Part shown: one piece after another, positions 19,046 through 29,709 of the stretch
How positions within the stretch are numbered: the stretch's first letter is position 1
How the letters are laid out: each line of letters starts with the position of its first letter
The notes under the pieces: model-generated
What the model was told of the DNA's origin: nothing
The model's database searches: none
The model's input: only the letters and a program-made list of their open reading frames with translations
Made by a program: the position numbers and the translations under genes
Origin: Stenotrophomonas nematodicola
GTDB lineage: Bacteria > Pseudomonadota > Gammaproteobacteria > Xanthomonadales > Xanthomonadaceae
Direction of reading: 5' to 3'
Assembly (NCBI RefSeq): GCF_009467805.1
Contig: NZ_WIAY01000001.1
Coordinates: 1,120,982 to 1,184,981 of the forward strand
Length of the DNA stretch: 64,000 bases

Positions 19046-20068
19046 GTGAATACTCCTTCCTATACCGCCCAGCAACTCGCCGAGCAGTTTGGCCTGCAGG
19101 TCCACGGTGATGGCAGCACCGCCATCCGTGGCGTGGCCACCCTTGCCCATGCCGGCCCCGGCCAGCTGACCTTCCTGGCCAACCCGCGCTACCGCGCCCA
19201 ACTGGCCGACAGCCAGGCCGGCATCGTGGTGCTGCGCGCCGAGGATGCCGAGGCCGCACCCGGCACCGCGCTGGTGGCCAAGGACCCGTACACGACCTTC
19301 GCCAAGATCGCCGCGCTGTTCGACATCGCGCCGACCCGTCCGCCAGGCATCCACCCCAGCGCGATCATCGATCCGGATGCGCAGGTGGCCGCCAGCGCCC
19401 ACATCGGCCCGTTCGTCACCATCGGCGCGCGCAGCGTCGTCGGTGAGAACTGCATCGTCGGCCCCGGCAGCATCATCGGCGAGGACTGCACCCTGGACAC
19501 CGGCTGCGAGCTGATCGCACGGGTGACCCTGGTGACCCGGGTCAAGCTCGGCAAGCGCGTGCGCATCCATCCCGGTGCCGTGCTCGGCGCCGACGGCTTC
19601 GGCCTGGCAATGGATGCCGGCCACTGGATCAAGGTGCCGCAGCTCGGCGGCGTGCGCATCGGCGACGACTGCGAGATCGGCGCCAACACCTGCGTGGACC
19701 GCGGCGCGCTGGAAGACACCGTGCTCGACAACGACGTGCGCCTGGACAACCTGGTGCAGATCGCACACAACGTGCAGATCGGTGCGCACTCGGCCATCGC
19801 CGGCTGCACCGGCATCGCCGGCAGCGCCAAGATCGGCCGCTACTGCCTGCTCGGCGGCGCCGTCGGCGTGGTCGGCCACCTCGAAATCTGCGACAAGGTC
19901 GTCATCACCGGCAAGTCGGTGGTGCGCAACTCCATTCATGAGCCGGGCGAGTATTCGTCCGGCACCCCACTGACCGACAACCGCACGTGGCGCAAAAACG
20001 CCGCGCGCTTCAAGCAGCTCGATGCATTGGCCCGTCGCATCCTGTCTGTGAGCAAGGAGAAGGAATGA
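19046..20068 (+). CDS. lpxD: UDP-3-O-(3-hydroxyacyl)glucosamine N-acyltransferase
   Basis: LpxD (340 aa), third step of lipid A synthesis, adding the N-linked acyl chain. It has an N-terminal uridine-binding domain (QLAEQFGLQVHGDGS, about 1-100), then the left-handed parallel beta helix of hexapeptide repeats (about 105-300), with the catalytic-loop segment LVQIAHNVQIGAHSAIAG near 240. Start codon GTG at 19046 fits the family N-terminus; there is no Shine-Dalgarno. The stop overlaps fabZ by 4 bp. Confidence 0.97.
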   Translation: MNTPSYTAQQLAEQFGLQVHGDGSTAIRGVATLAHAGPGQLTFLANPRYRAQLADSQAGIVVLRAEDAEAAPGTALVAKDPYTTFAKIAALFDIAPTRPPGIHPSAIIDPDAQVAASAHIGPFVTIGARSVVGENCIVGPGSIIGEDCTLDTGCELIARVTLVTRVKLGKRVRIHPGAVLGADGFGLAMDAGHWIKVPQLGGVRIGDDCEIGANTCVDRGALEDTVLDNDVRLDNLVQIAHNVQIGAHSAIAGCTGIAGSAKIGRYCLLGGAVGVVGHLEICDKVVITGKSVVRNSIHEPGEYSSGTPLTDNRTWRKNAARFKQLDALARRILSVSKEKE

Positions 20069-20520
20069 GCCACGAACAGAAGCTGCCGGACATCACCGAG
20101 ATCCAGGCGTTGATCCCGCACCGTTACCCGTTCCTGCTGGTCGACAAGGTCGTGTCGATCAACTACGACAAGCGCACCATCGTCGCAACCAAGAACGTCA
20201 GCATCAACGAACCCTTCTTCCAGGGCCACTTCCCGGGCCAGCCGATCATGCCCGGCGTGCTGATCATCGAAGCGATGGCCCAGGCCGGTGGCGTGCTCAC
20301 CCAGCTCACCCTGGGCCGCGATGCGCAGTCCAAGCTGTTCTACATGGTCAAGGTGGACAAGGCCCGTTTCAGCAAGCAGGTCGTTCCCGGTGACGTGCTG
20401 GAAATGCACGTGGAGATCAAGCGCGTGATCCGCAACATGGCCGTGTACGACTGCGTGGCCAAGGTCGACGGCGAGATCGTGGCGTGCGCCGAAGTACTGT
20501 GCGCCGGCACCCGCGAATGA
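20065..20520 (+). CDS. fabZ: 3-hydroxyacyl-ACP dehydratase FabZ
   Basis: FabZ (151 aa) of fatty-acid elongation, hot-dog fold. Catalytic His lies in [12 protein letters not shown] and catalytic Glu in the [17 protein letters not shown] segment. Start at ATG 20065 with AGGAGAAGG immediately upstream and ATGA overlap with lpxD; a longer in-frame start at 19987 lies inside lpxD. Its position next to lpxA and lpxD matches the competition for 3-hydroxyacyl-ACP between membrane lipid and lipid A. Confidence 0.98.
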   Translation: MSHEQKLPDITEIQALIPHRYPFLLVDKVVSINYDKRTIVATKNVSINEPFFQGHFPGQPIMPGVLIIEAMAQAGGVLTQLTLGRDAQSKLFYMVKVDKARFSKQVVPGDVLEMHVEIKRVIRNMAVYDCVAKVDGEIVACAEVLCAGTRE

Positions 20521-20539
20521 GTCCGGCAGGAGACCTGCG

Positions 20540-21331
20540 ATGAGCGACAACGCCCCCCTGATCCATCCCACCGCCGTGGTCGACCCGTCGGCCCGGCTGG
20601 CGCCCGATGTCCGCATCGGCGCGTTCAGCCTGATCGGTGCCGATGTCGAGATCGGCGCCGGCACCGAGGTCGGTCCGCACTGCTCCATCCACGGTCCGAC
20701 CCGGATCGGCCGCAACAACCGTTTCATCGGCCACGCCGCGATCGGCGGCGAGCCGCAGGACAAGAAGTACACGGGCGAACGCACCGAGCTGGTGATCGGC
20801 GATGACAACGTCATCCGCGAGTTCGTCACCATCAACCGCGGCACCGCAGGCGGCGGCGGCATCACCACGGTTGGCAACGACAACTGGATGCTGGCCTACA
20901 CCCACGTGGCGCACGACTGCCATGTCGGGGACCACTGCGTGTTCTCCAACAACACCACGTTGGCCGGCCACGTGACCGTGGGCGACTACGTGATCATCAG
21001 CGGCTTCGCCGGTGCCCATCAGTTCTGCCGGATCGGCGCGCATGCGTTCCTGGGAATGGGCGCGTTGACCAATGGCGACGTACCGCCGTTCACGATGGTG
21101 GGCAGCGATTCGCTGGGCCGACCGCGTGGCATCAACAGTGAAGGACTGAAGCGCCGCGGTTTCGACGCCGAGCGCATCGCCAGCATCAAGCGCGCCTACC
21201 GCACGCTGTATGTGGCCGGCCTGCCGCTGGCCGAAGCCAAGGTGCAGCTGGCCGAACAGGCGCTGCACAGCGCGGACGTGAAGGACCTGCTGGACTTCAT
21301 CGAGCACGCCGAGAGGCCGCTGCTGCGATGA
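20540..21331 (+). CDS. lpxA: UDP-N-acetylglucosamine acyltransferase
   Basis: LpxA (263 aa), first step of lipid A synthesis. Left-handed beta helix of hexapeptide repeats beginning [20 protein letters not shown], catalytic His in [16 protein letters not shown] (about 122-137), and the family-specific [10 protein letters not shown] near 160, with the alpha-helical C-terminal region after about 195. ATG 20540 has AGGAG upstream (20528-20532). ATGA overlap with lpxB. Confidence 0.98.
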   Translation: MSDNAPLIHPTAVVDPSARLAPDVRIGAFSLIGADVEIGAGTEVGPHCSIHGPTRIGRNNRFIGHAAIGGEPQDKKYTGERTELVIGDDNVIREFVTINRGTAGGGGITTVGNDNWMLAYTHVAHDCHVGDHCVFSNNTTLAGHVTVGDYVIISGFAGAHQFCRIGAHAFLGMGALTNGDVPPFTMVGSDSLGRPRGINSEGLKRRGFDAERIASIKRAYRTLYVAGLPLAEAKVQLAEQALHSADVKDLLDFIEHAERPLLR

Positions 21332-22614
21332 CGGGACCGGGCGGGCCCCTTCCCACCGGCACGACCGCCGAGATCATCGAGCTCGCGGCGGTTGTGGGTG
21401 CGCTGGAGACCACCATCGTGGCCACGCCACGCGCATCCGACCGCCCGGTGCGGATCGCACTGGTCGCGGGCGAAGCATCCGGCGACCTGCTCGGTGCCGG
21501 CCTGGTCCGCGAACTGCGGCAGCGCTTCCCCAACGCCGAGTTCGCCGGCATCGGCGGCGATGCCATGCGCAGCGCCGGCTGCCAGACCTGGTTCGATGCC
21601 AGCGAGCTGGCGGTGATGGGGCTGACCGAAATCCTGCGCCACCTGCCGCGCCTGCTGAAGCTGCGCGGCGAGTTCCGCACGCGTGCGCTGGACTGGCGGC
21701 CGGATGTCTTCATCGGCATCGACGCCCCGGACTTCAACCTGGGCGTGGAGCGCTGGCTGAAGGAGCGCGGCATCACCACGGTGCACTACGTGAGCCCGTC
21801 GGTGTGGGCCTGGCGCGAGAAGCGGGCCGAGAAGATCGGCGCCAGCGCCGATCTGGTGCTTTGCCTGTTCCCGATGGAGCCGCCGATCTACGCACGGCAT
21901 GGCATCGATGCGCGCTTCGTCGGTCATCCGATGGCTGACGACATTCCGTTGCAGAGCGACCGCGACGCGGCCCGCATGGCGCTGGGCCTGCCCGCCAACG
22001 CCAGCGTGCTGGCCGTGCTGCCGGGCAGCCGCCTGGGCGAGATCGGCAAGCTGGGCGAGGCGTTCTTCGAAGCCGCCTGGCAGGTGTCCGAGCGCATTCC
22101 CGGGCTGCATGTGGTGGTTCCGGCCGCCAATCCGGCCTGCCGCCAGCTGATCCAGGAACAGTTGTCGCGCTCGGCGCTGCCGGTGGCGCATTCGCACCTG
22201 CTCGATGGGCAGGCACGCGAGGCGATGATTGCCGCCGACGTGGTGGTGCTGGCCTCCGGCACCGCGACACTGGAAACCATGCTGGTCAAGCGCCCGATGG
22301 TGGTCGGCTACCGGGTGGCCGAGCTGACCTACCGCATCGTCAAGGCGCTGGGCCTGATCAAGGTCGACCGCTTCGCGTTGCCCAACATCCTGGCCGGCAA
22401 GGACCTGGCGCCGGAGCTGATCCAGCACGACTGCGTGCCGGACAAGCTGGCAGCCGCGATTCTGCAGTGGTTCGACCACCCGCAGCGTATCGCCGACCTG
22501 CAGGGCACTTACGCGCAACTGCATCTGCAACTGCGCCGTGACGCCTCGGCACGTGCCGCCGAGGCGGTGGCCGAGCTGCTGATGCGCCAGCCGCGCACAG
22601 GTGGGGGGGCGTGA
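21328..22614 (+). CDS. lpxB: lipid-A-disaccharide synthase
   Basis: LpxB (428 aa), a GT-B glycosyltransferase joining UDP-diacylglucosamine and lipid X. The core starts [21 protein letters not shown] near residue 45. Later motifs include [27 protein letters not shown] and [13 protein letters not shown]. There is a roughly 45-residue N-terminal extension compared with the E. coli enzyme (382 aa); ATG 21328 overlaps the lpxA stop, which supports this start, but the extension has no recognisable feature. GTGA overlap with rnhB. Confidence 0.97.
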   Translation: MTGPGGPLPTGTTAEIIELAAVVGALETTIVATPRASDRPVRIALVAGEASGDLLGAGLVRELRQRFPNAEFAGIGGDAMRSAGCQTWFDASELAVMGLTEILRHLPRLLKLRGEFRTRALDWRPDVFIGIDAPDFNLGVERWLKERGITTVHYVSPSVWAWREKRAEKIGASADLVLCLFPMEPPIYARHGIDARFVGHPMADDIPLQSDRDAARMALGLPANASVLAVLPGSRLGEIGKLGEAFFEAAWQVSERIPGLHVVVPAANPACRQLIQEQLSRSALPVAHSHLLDGQAREAMIAADVVVLASGTATLETMLVKRPMVVGYRVAELTYRIVKALGLIKVDRFALPNILAGKDLAPELIQHDCVPDKLAAAILQWFDHPQRIADLQGTYAQLHLQLRRDASARAAEAVAELLMRQPRTGGGA

Positions 22615-23273
22615 GCCGCCGCCACGCTGCGGCCGCCTCGCTGGCGCTGTTCGATGGGGCGGCACTGGCGACAGTCGCACCGCGCTACGTCGCGGGCGTG
22701 GACGAAGCAGGGCGCGGCCCGCTTGCCGGTCCGGTCGCGGTGGCGGCCGTCGTGTTCTGCCCGGACCGCCCACGCCTGAACGGCCTGGACGACTCCAAGC
22801 AGCTGACGGCGCTCCGCCGCGACGCGCTGTTCGACAGGATCCAGCAACGTGCCCTGGCCTTCCACGTAGTGATGGTGGACGTGGCCGAGATCGACGCGCT
22901 CAACATTTACCAGGCCACGATGCTCGGCATGCGCCGCGCGGTCGAAGGCGTGGCGCACGTGGCGCAGTTCGCGCGCATCGACGGCAACGTGGTGCCCAAG
23001 GGCCTGCCCTGCCCGGCCCAGGCGCTGGTCGGCGGCGATGCGCTGGACCGCGCGATCATGGCCGCCTCGATCCTGGCCAAGGTCAGCCGCGACCGCTACA
23101 TGCTGGCGCTGCACGAGCAGCACCCCGAGTACGGCTTCGACCAGCACAAGGGCTACGGCACCCCGGCCCACCTGGCCGCCCTGCGCACGCACGGCCCCTG
23201 CCCGCAGCATCGACGCAGCTTCGCGCCGGTTCGGGCGTGTTTCGATGCCGAGCTGGTCGCGGTCCCGGGCTGA
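22611..23273 (+). CDS. rnhB: ribonuclease HII
   Basis: RNase HII (220 aa), which cleaves RNA-DNA hybrids and nicks at misincorporated ribonucleotides. The acidic active-site motif [16 protein letters not shown] is at about 27-42, DDSKQL near 63, and [11 protein letters not shown] near 185. Start GTG at 22611 overlaps the lpxB stop and gives a roughly 25-residue N-terminal extension before the core. The 218-bp gap that follows has no gene. Confidence 0.96.
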   Translation: MSRRHAAAASLALFDGAALATVAPRYVAGVDEAGRGPLAGPVAVAAVVFCPDRPRLNGLDDSKQLTALRRDALFDRIQQRALAFHVVMVDVAEIDALNIYQATMLGMRRAVEGVAHVAQFARIDGNVVPKGLPCPAQALVGGDALDRAIMAASILAKVSRDRYMLALHEQHPEYGFDQHKGYGTPAHLAALRTHGPCPQHRRSFAPVRACFDAELVAVPG

Positions 23274-23477
23274 GCGCTTCACGGCCGACGCGGAGGCGTG
23301 CTGTGCCTCGGACCGGTCGTGCTTTCCGCGAGTGGGAGGTGCCGGGCATGGCTCAGCACGGCGTGGACGGGGCCGGCAACAGCGCGCCAACCTGAACCGT
23401 ACTGCCCGCACCACCGCCCCTGCCTGACCTGTCAAGCCTTGTTCCGCCTGCCGCCCGCCGCTACCCTGACCGGGCAT

Positions 23478-23483
23478 TACATT
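23478..23483 (+). promoter_or_regulatory. -10-like hexamer directly before dnaE
   Basis: TACATT ends 8 nt before the dnaE ATG. No Shine-Dalgarno is present in GGCCCGGC. A leaderless transcript is possible. Confidence 0.4.
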
Positions 23484-23491
23484 GGCCCGGC

Positions 23492-26400
23492 ATGTCCACT
23501 TCCCGTTTCGTACATCTCCACATCCACACCGAGTTTTCGCTGGCGGATTCGACCATTCGTGTCCCGGCGAAGCCGGATCAGGCCGACCCGAAGAAGGCCA
23601 AGCAGGCCAACCTGCTCAGCCGCGCGGTGGAACTGAAGCTGCCGGCGCTGGCAGTCACCGACCTGAACAACCTGTTCGCGCTGGTCAAGTTCTACAAAGC
23701 GGCCGAAACCGTCGGCATCAAGCCGATCGCCGGTGCCGACATCATGATCGCCGAAGAGGGCATGACCCCTTGGCGCATGACCCTGCTTTGCCGCGATCGC
23801 GAGGGCTACCTGAGCCTCTCTCGCCTGCTGACCCGCGCCTGGATGGAGGGCCACCGCCCGGAAGGCGGCGTCGCCGTGCACCCGGACTGGCTCAAGGCCG
23901 GCTGCCACAACCTGTTCGCCCTGGCCGGCCGCGACAGCCTGGCCGGGCGCCTTGCCGGTGAAGGCCGCCACGACCTCGCCGAGCAGCAGCTCGCCGACTG
24001 GCAGCGCGTGTTCGGCGATGGCCTGCACCTGGAACTGACCCGTACCGGGCGCGAGGGCGAGGAAGCGTTCAACCAGTTCGCCCTTCAGGCCGCCGGCCAG
24101 CGCGGCCTGCCCGTAGTGGCCAGCAACGACGTGCGCTTCCTGCAGCCGGAGGATTTCAGCGCGCACGAAGCCCGTGTGTGCATCTCCTCCGGCCGCGTGC
24201 TCGACGACCCCAAGCGTCCGCGCGACTACAGCGACCAGCAGTACCTCAAGTCCCCCGAGGAGATGTGCGCGCTGTTCGCCGACATCCCCGACGCCATCGA
24301 CAATACGCTCGCACTTGCGCAGCGCTGCAACGTCGAAATGCGTCTGGGAACCTACTTCCTGCCCAACTACCCGGTGCCGGAAAACGAAACGCTGGACAGC
24401 TGGATCTGCAGCGAATCGCGCAAGGGTCTGGACGCGCGGCTGGAGAAGAACCCGCTGGCCGAAGGCAAGACCCGCGCCGATTACGTCGAGCGCCTGGAGT
24501 TCGAGCTCGCCACCATCATCAAGATGGGCTTCCCCGGCTACTTCCTGATCGTGGCCGACTTCATCCAGTGGGGCAAGAACCAGGGCATTCCGATCGGCCC
24601 CGGCCGTGGTTCCGGTGCCGGCTCGCTGGTCGCCTGGGCGCTGCAGATCACCGACCTCGACCCGATCCCGTACAACCTGCTGTTCGAGCGGTTCCTCAAC
24701 CCCGAACGCGTGTCGATGCCCGACTTCGATATCGACTTCTGCATGGACCGCCGCGACGAAGTCATCGACTACGTCGCGCGCAAGTACGGCCGCGAGCGGG
24801 TCAGCCAGATCATCACCTACGGCACGATGGCCGCCAAGGCGGTGGTGCGCGACTCCGGCCGCGTGCTCGGTTTCCCGTATGGCCTGGTCGATGGCGTTTC
24901 CAAGCTGATCCCGAACATCCTGGGCATCTCGCTCAAGGATGCGATGGGCGAAGGCAAAGACCCGGAGATGGCCTCGCCCGAGCTGATCCAGCGCTACCAG
25001 TCCGAAGACGATGTGCGCGACCTCATCGACCTGGCCCGCCAGCTCGAGGACCTCACCCGCAACGCCGGCAAGCATGCCGGTGGCGTGGTGATCGCGCCCG
25101 AACCGCTGGCCGAGTTCTGCCCGCTGTTCGCCGAACACGACGAAGGCGGCCGTGGCCGCAACCCGGTCACCCAGTTCGACAAGAACGACGTCGAAGAAAT
25201 CGGCCTGGTGAAGTTCGACTTCCTCGGCCTGCGTACGCTGACCATCATCGACTGGGCGGTCAAGGCGATCAACAAGCGCCATGCCCGTGCCGGCATTCCG
25301 CCGGTGGACATCACCGCCCTGCCGCTCGACGACGCCCCGACCTACAAGGACATCTTCGCCAACGGCAATACCGGCGCGGTGTTCCAGTTCGAATCCTCGG
25401 GCATGCGCCGCCTGCTGAAGGACGCGCGCCCCGACCGCTTCGAAGACCTGATCGCGCTGGTGTCGCTGTACCGGCCTGGTCCGATGGACCTGATTCCCTC
25501 CTTCAACGCGCGAAAGCACGGGCAGGAAGAAATCATCTACCCCGATCCGCGTACCGAAGCCATCCTGAAAGACACCTACGGCATCATGGTGTACCAGGAG
25601 CAGGTGATGCAGATGGCGCAGATCGTCGGCGGCTACTCGCTGGGCGGCGCCGACCTGCTGCGCCGTGCAATGGGCAAGAAGGTGCCGGCCGAAATGGCCA
25701 AGCACCGCGAGATCTTCCGCGAAGGCGCGGCCAAGGATGGCGTCGGCGAAGCCAAGGCCGACGCGATCTTCGACCTGATGGAGAAGTTCGCCGGCTACGG
25801 CTTCAACAAGTCGCATGCGGCCGCCTATGCACTGGTCAGCTACCAGACCGCCTGGCTGAAGCGGCACTACCCCGCCGAGTTCATGGCCGCCACGCTGTCC
25901 TCGGACATGGACAACACCGACAAGGTGGTCGGCTTCCTCGCCGAAGTGCGCAACCTCGGCCTGACCGTGCAGCCGCCGCGCGTCAATGAATCGGCGTACA
26001 TGTTCGAAGCGTCCAGTGCCGACACCATCGTGTACGGCCTGGGGGCGATCAAGGGCGTCGGACAGGGTGCCTGTGAAGCGATCGTGGAAGAACGCCGGCG
26101 CGGCGGGCGTTACGCCTCCCTGCTGGATTTCTGCATGCGCATCGAATCGGGCAAGCTCAACCGGCGCACCCTCGAAGCGATGATCAACTGCGGCGCGCTC
26201 GACGGACTCGGCAAGAACCGCGCCTCGCTCATGCTGCAGTTGCCGGAGGTGCTCAAGGCCACCGACCAGATGTCGCGCGAAAAGGCCTCCGGCCAGAACT
26301 CGCTGTTCGGTGCCCCCGATCCGGTCAGCACCGCACAGCAGCTGGACCTGCCCGAGGCCAAGGAGTGGGCGCTGGGCCAACTGCTCGAGGGCGAACGCGA

Positions 26401-27073
26401 AACGCTGGGCTTCTACCTCAGCGGCCACCCGTTCGATCCGCATGCCGACGACGTCAAGGAACTGGTCGGCACCGACCTGGGCATGCTGGAGAAACTCATT
26501 CCGCCCGCACGCCCGAGCAAGGACGGCGAGAAGCGCGCCTGGCGCCAGGAAACCCCGGTGATCCTCGCCGGCCTGGTGGTCGGCGTCCGGCGCAAGGGCG
26601 AAAGCCAGGTGTTCATGCAGCTCGAGGACGGCAAGGGCCGGGTCGAGTGCAGCGCGTTTTCCGATGGCCTGGCCGAGTTCGGCCACCTGATGACCAAGGA
26701 CCGCATCCTGGTGGTCAAGGGCGGCCTGCGCGAAGACGAATTCAACGGCGGCTACGCCCTGCGCATCCGCCAGTGCTGGGATTTCGAGGACATCTGCGCC
26801 AACTACGCCACGCGCCTGTCGCTGCGCCTGGACCTGCGCCAGGGCCGCCCGGTGTGGGCGCGCATCAATGCGCTGCTGGACCGCCATCGTCCGGGCCGCA
26901 CGCCGCTGCGCCTGGACCTGCTGCTGGACTCCGACCAGGGGCCCATCGCCGGCATGCTCGATGTGGCCGGCGACATCGCCGTGCGCGTGGACAGCCACCT
27001 TGTCGACGCGCTCCGCGCCGACCCCGCCGTGCGTACCCTGAAGGTGCGCTACAGCCCGCCGTGGGCGAACTGA
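23492..27073 (+). CDS. dnaE: DNA polymerase III alpha subunit
   Basis: Replicative polymerase catalytic subunit (1193 aa, near the E. coli length of 1160). PHP domain at the N-terminus (FVHLHIHTEFSLADS), the C-family polymerase site with two catalytic aspartates in PDFDIDFCMDRRDEVIDY (about 410-427), the third around 570 in the GLVKFDFLGLRTL segment, then finger, beta-binding and helix-hairpin-helix regions. A late OB fold starts near 1020 (VILAGLVVGVRRKGES). Follows rnhB after 218 bp; the following lipoprotein gene starts 31 bp later. Confidence 0.98.
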   Translation: MSTSRFVHLHIHTEFSLADSTIRVPAKPDQADPKKAKQANLLSRAVELKLPALAVTDLNNLFALVKFYKAAETVGIKPIAGADIMIAEEGMTPWRMTLLCRDREGYLSLSRLLTRAWMEGHRPEGGVAVHPDWLKAGCHNLFALAGRDSLAGRLAGEGRHDLAEQQLADWQRVFGDGLHLELTRTGREGEEAFNQFALQAAGQRGLPVVASNDVRFLQPEDFSAHEARVCISSGRVLDDPKRPRDYSDQQYLKSPEEMCALFADIPDAIDNTLALAQRCNVEMRLGTYFLPNYPVPENETLDSWICSESRKGLDARLEKNPLAEGKTRADYVERLEFELATIIKMGFPGYFLIVADFIQWGKNQGIPIGPGRGSGAGSLVAWALQITDLDPIPYNLLFERFLNPERVSMPDFDIDFCMDRRDEVIDYVARKYGRERVSQIITYGTMAAKAVVRDSGRVLGFPYGLVDGVSKLIPNILGISLKDAMGEGKDPEMASPELIQRYQSEDDVRDLIDLARQLEDLTRNAGKHAGGVVIAPEPLAEFCPLFAEHDEGGRGRNPVTQFDKNDVEEIGLVKFDFLGLRTLTIIDWAVKAINKRHARAGIPPVDITALPLDDAPTYKDIFANGNTGAVFQFESSGMRRLLKDARPDRFEDLIALVSLYRPGPMDLIPSFNARKHGQEEIIYPDPRTEAILKDTYGIMVYQEQVMQMAQIVGGYSLGGADLLRRAMGKKVPAEMAKHREIFREGAAKDGVGEAKADAIFDLMEKFAGYGFNKSHAAAYALVSYQTAWLKRHYPAEFMAATLSSDMDNTDKVVGFLAEVRNLGLTVQPPRVNESAYMFEASSADTIVYGLGAIKGVGQGACEAIVEERRRGGRYASLLDFCMRIESGKLNRRTLEAMINCGALDGLGKNRASLMLQLPEVLKATDQMSREKASGQNSLFGAPDPVSTAQQLDLPEAKEWALGQLLEGERETLGFYLSGHPFDPHADDVKELVGTDLGMLEKLIPPARPSKDGEKRAWRQETPVILAGLVVGVRRKGESQVFMQLEDGKGRVECSAFSDGLAEFGHLMTKDRILVVKGGLREDEFNGGYALRIRQCWDFEDICANYATRLSLRLDLRQGRPVWARINALLDRHRPGRTPLRLDLLLDSDQGPIAGMLDVAGDIAVRVDSHLVDALRADPAVRTLKVRYSPPWAN

Positions 27074-27104
27074 TCCGCTCCATCCGCACTACAGGTACCT
27101 TGTT

Positions 27105-27965
27105 TTGATCAAACGTTTCACCGTGCTGCTGTGTGCAGCCGTTGCCATCGCCGGCTGTTCCAGTCCCGCCCAGACCTTCGTGATCGACAACCCGCGCGAT
27201 ACCCCGCTGATCGTGCGCATCGACGGCAACGAACTGCCGATCGCCGCGCACGCCTCCCGCCCGGTCAACCTCACGCCCGGCGAGCATCACCTGCAGAGCG
27301 CGCCGCTGGGCGATGTGCGCTTCATCGTGTACGCACGCGGCAAGGGCGGACTGATCAACCCCACCTTGGCCGAGTACGTGATCGCGCAGGAGGTCTACGT
27401 CACCGGCGAAAGCAAGCTCGCCAACTTCGGCCGCATCGACCACCGCATCGAGCTGGGCGGCGTCCCCTTCGAGGGCCCCTACCAGAAGACCCACGACCTG
27501 TTCATCGACAGGACCTGGACCTTCGACGTGCGCGAGCCCTTCCCGGACGTGCAGACCGTGGCCCACGTGGACGAGAGCGGTGGCCGCATCAACACCAAGA
27601 TCTTCACCGCCCCGGACTTCATCGCCTACGTGGACCCGTCCGGTGCCTACCTGCGCGCGCAGCCCGCCGGCTACGTCGCGCCGCATTACGCGCCGGAAGC
27701 CGCACCGGCCGCCCTGCCGCCGCTGGACCCGGTCTTCGAGGCCCATGCCGGCCCGCTCCGCGAGCTGTACACACGCTACCTGCACGCCACCACCGCCGAT
27801 GCCCAGCTGCAGCTGCAGCAGGAGGCCCACCAGGCGCAGATGGCCTTCACCGCCGCGACCGCCTCGCTGGGGTCCGCCCTGCCGGTGGAGGCCCATGAGG
27901 CGTACAACACCTTCGTGGAGACCCGCAGCCGACTGATGGGCAGCGCCGCGCTGGTCGTTCCCTGA
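27105..27965 (+). CDS. lipoprotein of unknown function
   Basis: Predicted outer- or inner-membrane lipoprotein (286 aa). [18 protein letters not shown] has a classic lipobox with the lipidated Cys at 18. The rest is soluble, with an early domain that resembles a beta-sandwich ([23 protein letters not shown]) and an Ala/Gln-rich helical C-terminus after about 205. The start codon is TTG at 27105; no in-frame ATG or GTG would preserve the signal peptide. I do not recognise a named family. It is wedged between dnaE and accA, which are often close neighbours in proteobacteria. Confidence 0.75.
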   Translation: MIKRFTVLLCAAVAIAGCSSPAQTFVIDNPRDTPLIVRIDGNELPIAAHASRPVNLTPGEHHLQSAPLGDVRFIVYARGKGGLINPTLAEYVIAQEVYVTGESKLANFGRIDHRIELGGVPFEGPYQKTHDLFIDRTWTFDVREPFPDVQTVAHVDESGGRINTKIFTAPDFIAYVDPSGAYLRAQPAGYVAPHYAPEAAPAALPPLDPVFEAHAGPLRELYTRYLHATTADAQLQLQQEAHQAQMAFTAATASLGSALPVEAHEAYNTFVETRSRLMGSAALVVP

Positions 27966-28086
27966 GACCGGCCACGGCTGGCGCGCCCCGCCCCGCTGCG
28001 CTACCGTCGCCTTTCCAGACGACGGCGTACGGGGCTTTTCGGCGCATTCGGCTACACTTTCCCTCTTTTCTTCACGACGGCTTCCG

Positions 28087-29046
28087 ATGAATCCGAACTA
28101 CCTCGACTTCGAGCAACCCATCGCTGATCTGGAAGCGAAGATCCAGGAACTGCGCAGCGCCAGCGCCGGTCCTGCGGTCAATGTCGAGGCCGAAGTGCAC
28201 GCCCTGCAGGACAAGCTGCGGGTGCGCACCGCGCAGATCTTCCGCAATCTGACCTCGTGGCAGATCCTGCAGCTGGCCCGTCACCCCTCGCGCCCCTACA
28301 CCGCCGACTACATCCGCATCATCTGCGATGAGTTCCAGGAGCTGGCCGGCGACCGCGCCTTCGCCGACGACAAGGCCATCATCGGCGGCCTGGCCCGCAT
28401 CGGTGGGCGTTCGGTGATGCTGATCGGGCACCAGAAAGGCCGCGACACCAAGGAAAAGATCAAGCGCAACTTCGGCATGCCCAAGCCGGAGGGCTACCGC
28501 AAGGCCCTGCGCCTGATGAAGATGGCCGAGCGTTTCGGCCTGCCGGTACTGACTCTGATCGATACCGCCGGCGCCTGGCCGGGCATCGATGCCGAATCGC
28601 GCGGCCAGTCCGAGGCGATCGCCCGCAACCTGATGGAAATGGCTGAACTGAAGGTCCCGGTGATCTGCACCGTGATCGGTGAAGGCGGCTCCGGTGGCGC
28701 GCTGGCGCTGGGTGTCGGTGACCGCACCGTGATGCTGGAGTACAGCGTGTACTCCACGATCAGCCCGGAAGGGTGTGCCTCGATCCTGTGGAAGGACGCC
28801 GGCAAGGCCAAGGACGCCGCCGAACAGCTCGGCCTGACCGCCTCGCGCCTGAAGGGCCTGGGCCTGGTCGACAAGGTGGTGCGCGAGCCCACCGGCGGCG
28901 CCCACCGCAACCCGACCCAGATGGCCAGGCGCCTGAAGGCCGTGCTGCTCAACGAGCTGGATCAGCTGGAGAGGCTCTCCACCGGCGACCTGCTGCAGAA
29001 GCGCTACGAGCGCCTGCGCAGTTACGGCGCGTACGAAGCGGCCTGA
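28087..29046 (+). CDS. accA: acetyl-CoA carboxylase carboxyltransferase alpha subunit
   Basis: AccA (319 aa), half of the carboxyltransferase that makes malonyl-CoA. N-terminus [20 protein letters not shown] is family-typical. Crotonase-fold motifs: [15 protein letters not shown] near 155, and the oxyanion segment [15 protein letters not shown] near 198 followed by [16 protein letters not shown]. Length matches E. coli (319). It follows a 121-bp gap with TACACT at 28053-28058 as a possible -10, so it may have its own promoter. Confidence 0.98.
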   Translation: MNPNYLDFEQPIADLEAKIQELRSASAGPAVNVEAEVHALQDKLRVRTAQIFRNLTSWQILQLARHPSRPYTADYIRIICDEFQELAGDRAFADDKAIIGGLARIGGRSVMLIGHQKGRDTKEKIKRNFGMPKPEGYRKALRLMKMAERFGLPVLTLIDTAGAWPGIDAESRGQSEAIARNLMEMAELKVPVICTVIGEGGSGGALALGVGDRTVMLEYSVYSTISPEGCASILWKDAGKAKDAAEQLGLTASRLKGLGLVDKVVREPTGGAHRNPTQMARRLKAVLLNELDQLERLSTGDLLQKRYERLRSYGAYEAA

Positions 29047-29063
29047 TCGGCGGCAAGGAACGC

Positions 29064-29098
29064 AAAAAAAGCCGGGCGCGCAGGCGTCCGGCTTTTTT
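29064..29098 (+). terminator. bidirectional terminator between accA and the HemJ-like gene
   Basis: A-run, GCCGGGCGC stem, short loop, GCGTCCGGC and TTTTTT. One wobble pair. The A/T flanks allow it to serve both convergent genes. Confidence 0.9.
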
Positions 29099-29138
29099 CA
29101 TGCAGCGCACCGGCACGCGGGCCGATGCGCTGGCCGGT

Positions 29139-29588
29139 TCAGAACGGCTTGGCCAGCACCAGCCACACCACCGCGATGAACAGCACCAGCGGCAGCTCGT
29201 TGAACCAGCGCAGCGCGCGCGAGGACGGCAACTCCCTGCCCTTCACCGATGCCTTCAGCAGTCGCCCGGTCCACGTGTAGTAGCCCAGCAGCAGCACCAC
29301 CAGCCCCAGCTTGGCATGCAGCCAGCCGGACGCGCCGGGCGGCGCCATCGTCGGGAAATCCGGAATCACCCTGTAGCCCAGCCAGAGCACCAGGCCCAGC
29401 AGCAGCGCGAGGCCGAACATCATGTGGCCGAACCGATACAGGCGCAGGCCCATCAACTGCAGGCGCTCGGTCACCGGCAGCTGGCCGGCGGTCTCACTGA
29501 TGTTGACCAGGATGCGCGGCAGGTAGAACACCGCCGCCATCCACGCCACCACGAACAGCAGATGGAAGGTCTTGACCCAGAGATACAT
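29139..29588 (-). CDS. hemJ: HemJ-like / CopD-family membrane protein (probable protoporphyrinogen IX oxidase)
   Basis: Four-helix membrane protein (149 aa). The N-terminus YLWVKTFHLLFVVAWMAAVFYLPRI with His9, the central GWLHAKLGLVVLLLGYY with the conserved Lys, and the C-terminal ALRWFNELPLVLFIAVVWLVL pattern match HemJ, which oxidises protoporphyrinogen IX in heme synthesis in bacteria lacking HemG or HemY (family knowledge). It may instead be annotated as a CopD-like protein. Single gene, convergent to accA, divergent from a methyltransferase. Confidence 0.8.
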   Translation of the reverse strand: MYLWVKTFHLLFVVAWMAAVFYLPRILVNISETAGQLPVTERLQLMGLRLYRFGHMMFGLALLLGLVLWLGYRVIPDFPTMAPPGASGWLHAKLGLVVLLLGYYTWTGRLLKASVKGRELPSSRALRWFNELPLVLFIAVVWLVLAKPF

Positions 29589-29709
29589 GTGCTCGCTCCA
29601 TCGGCTGGCGCAGAAAGTGACCCATTTTCACCGATTCACCCCGGCCGCGCATGCGCGACGGTTTGACGCAGTACGATGGCGTCCGTTTCTTCTGTTGCCC
29701 GCCTCTTTC

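Noticed and set aside
23477..26998. 1173-codon open frame antisense to dnaE
   Set aside because: A GC-rich shadow of dnaE, whose conserved motifs are unambiguous.
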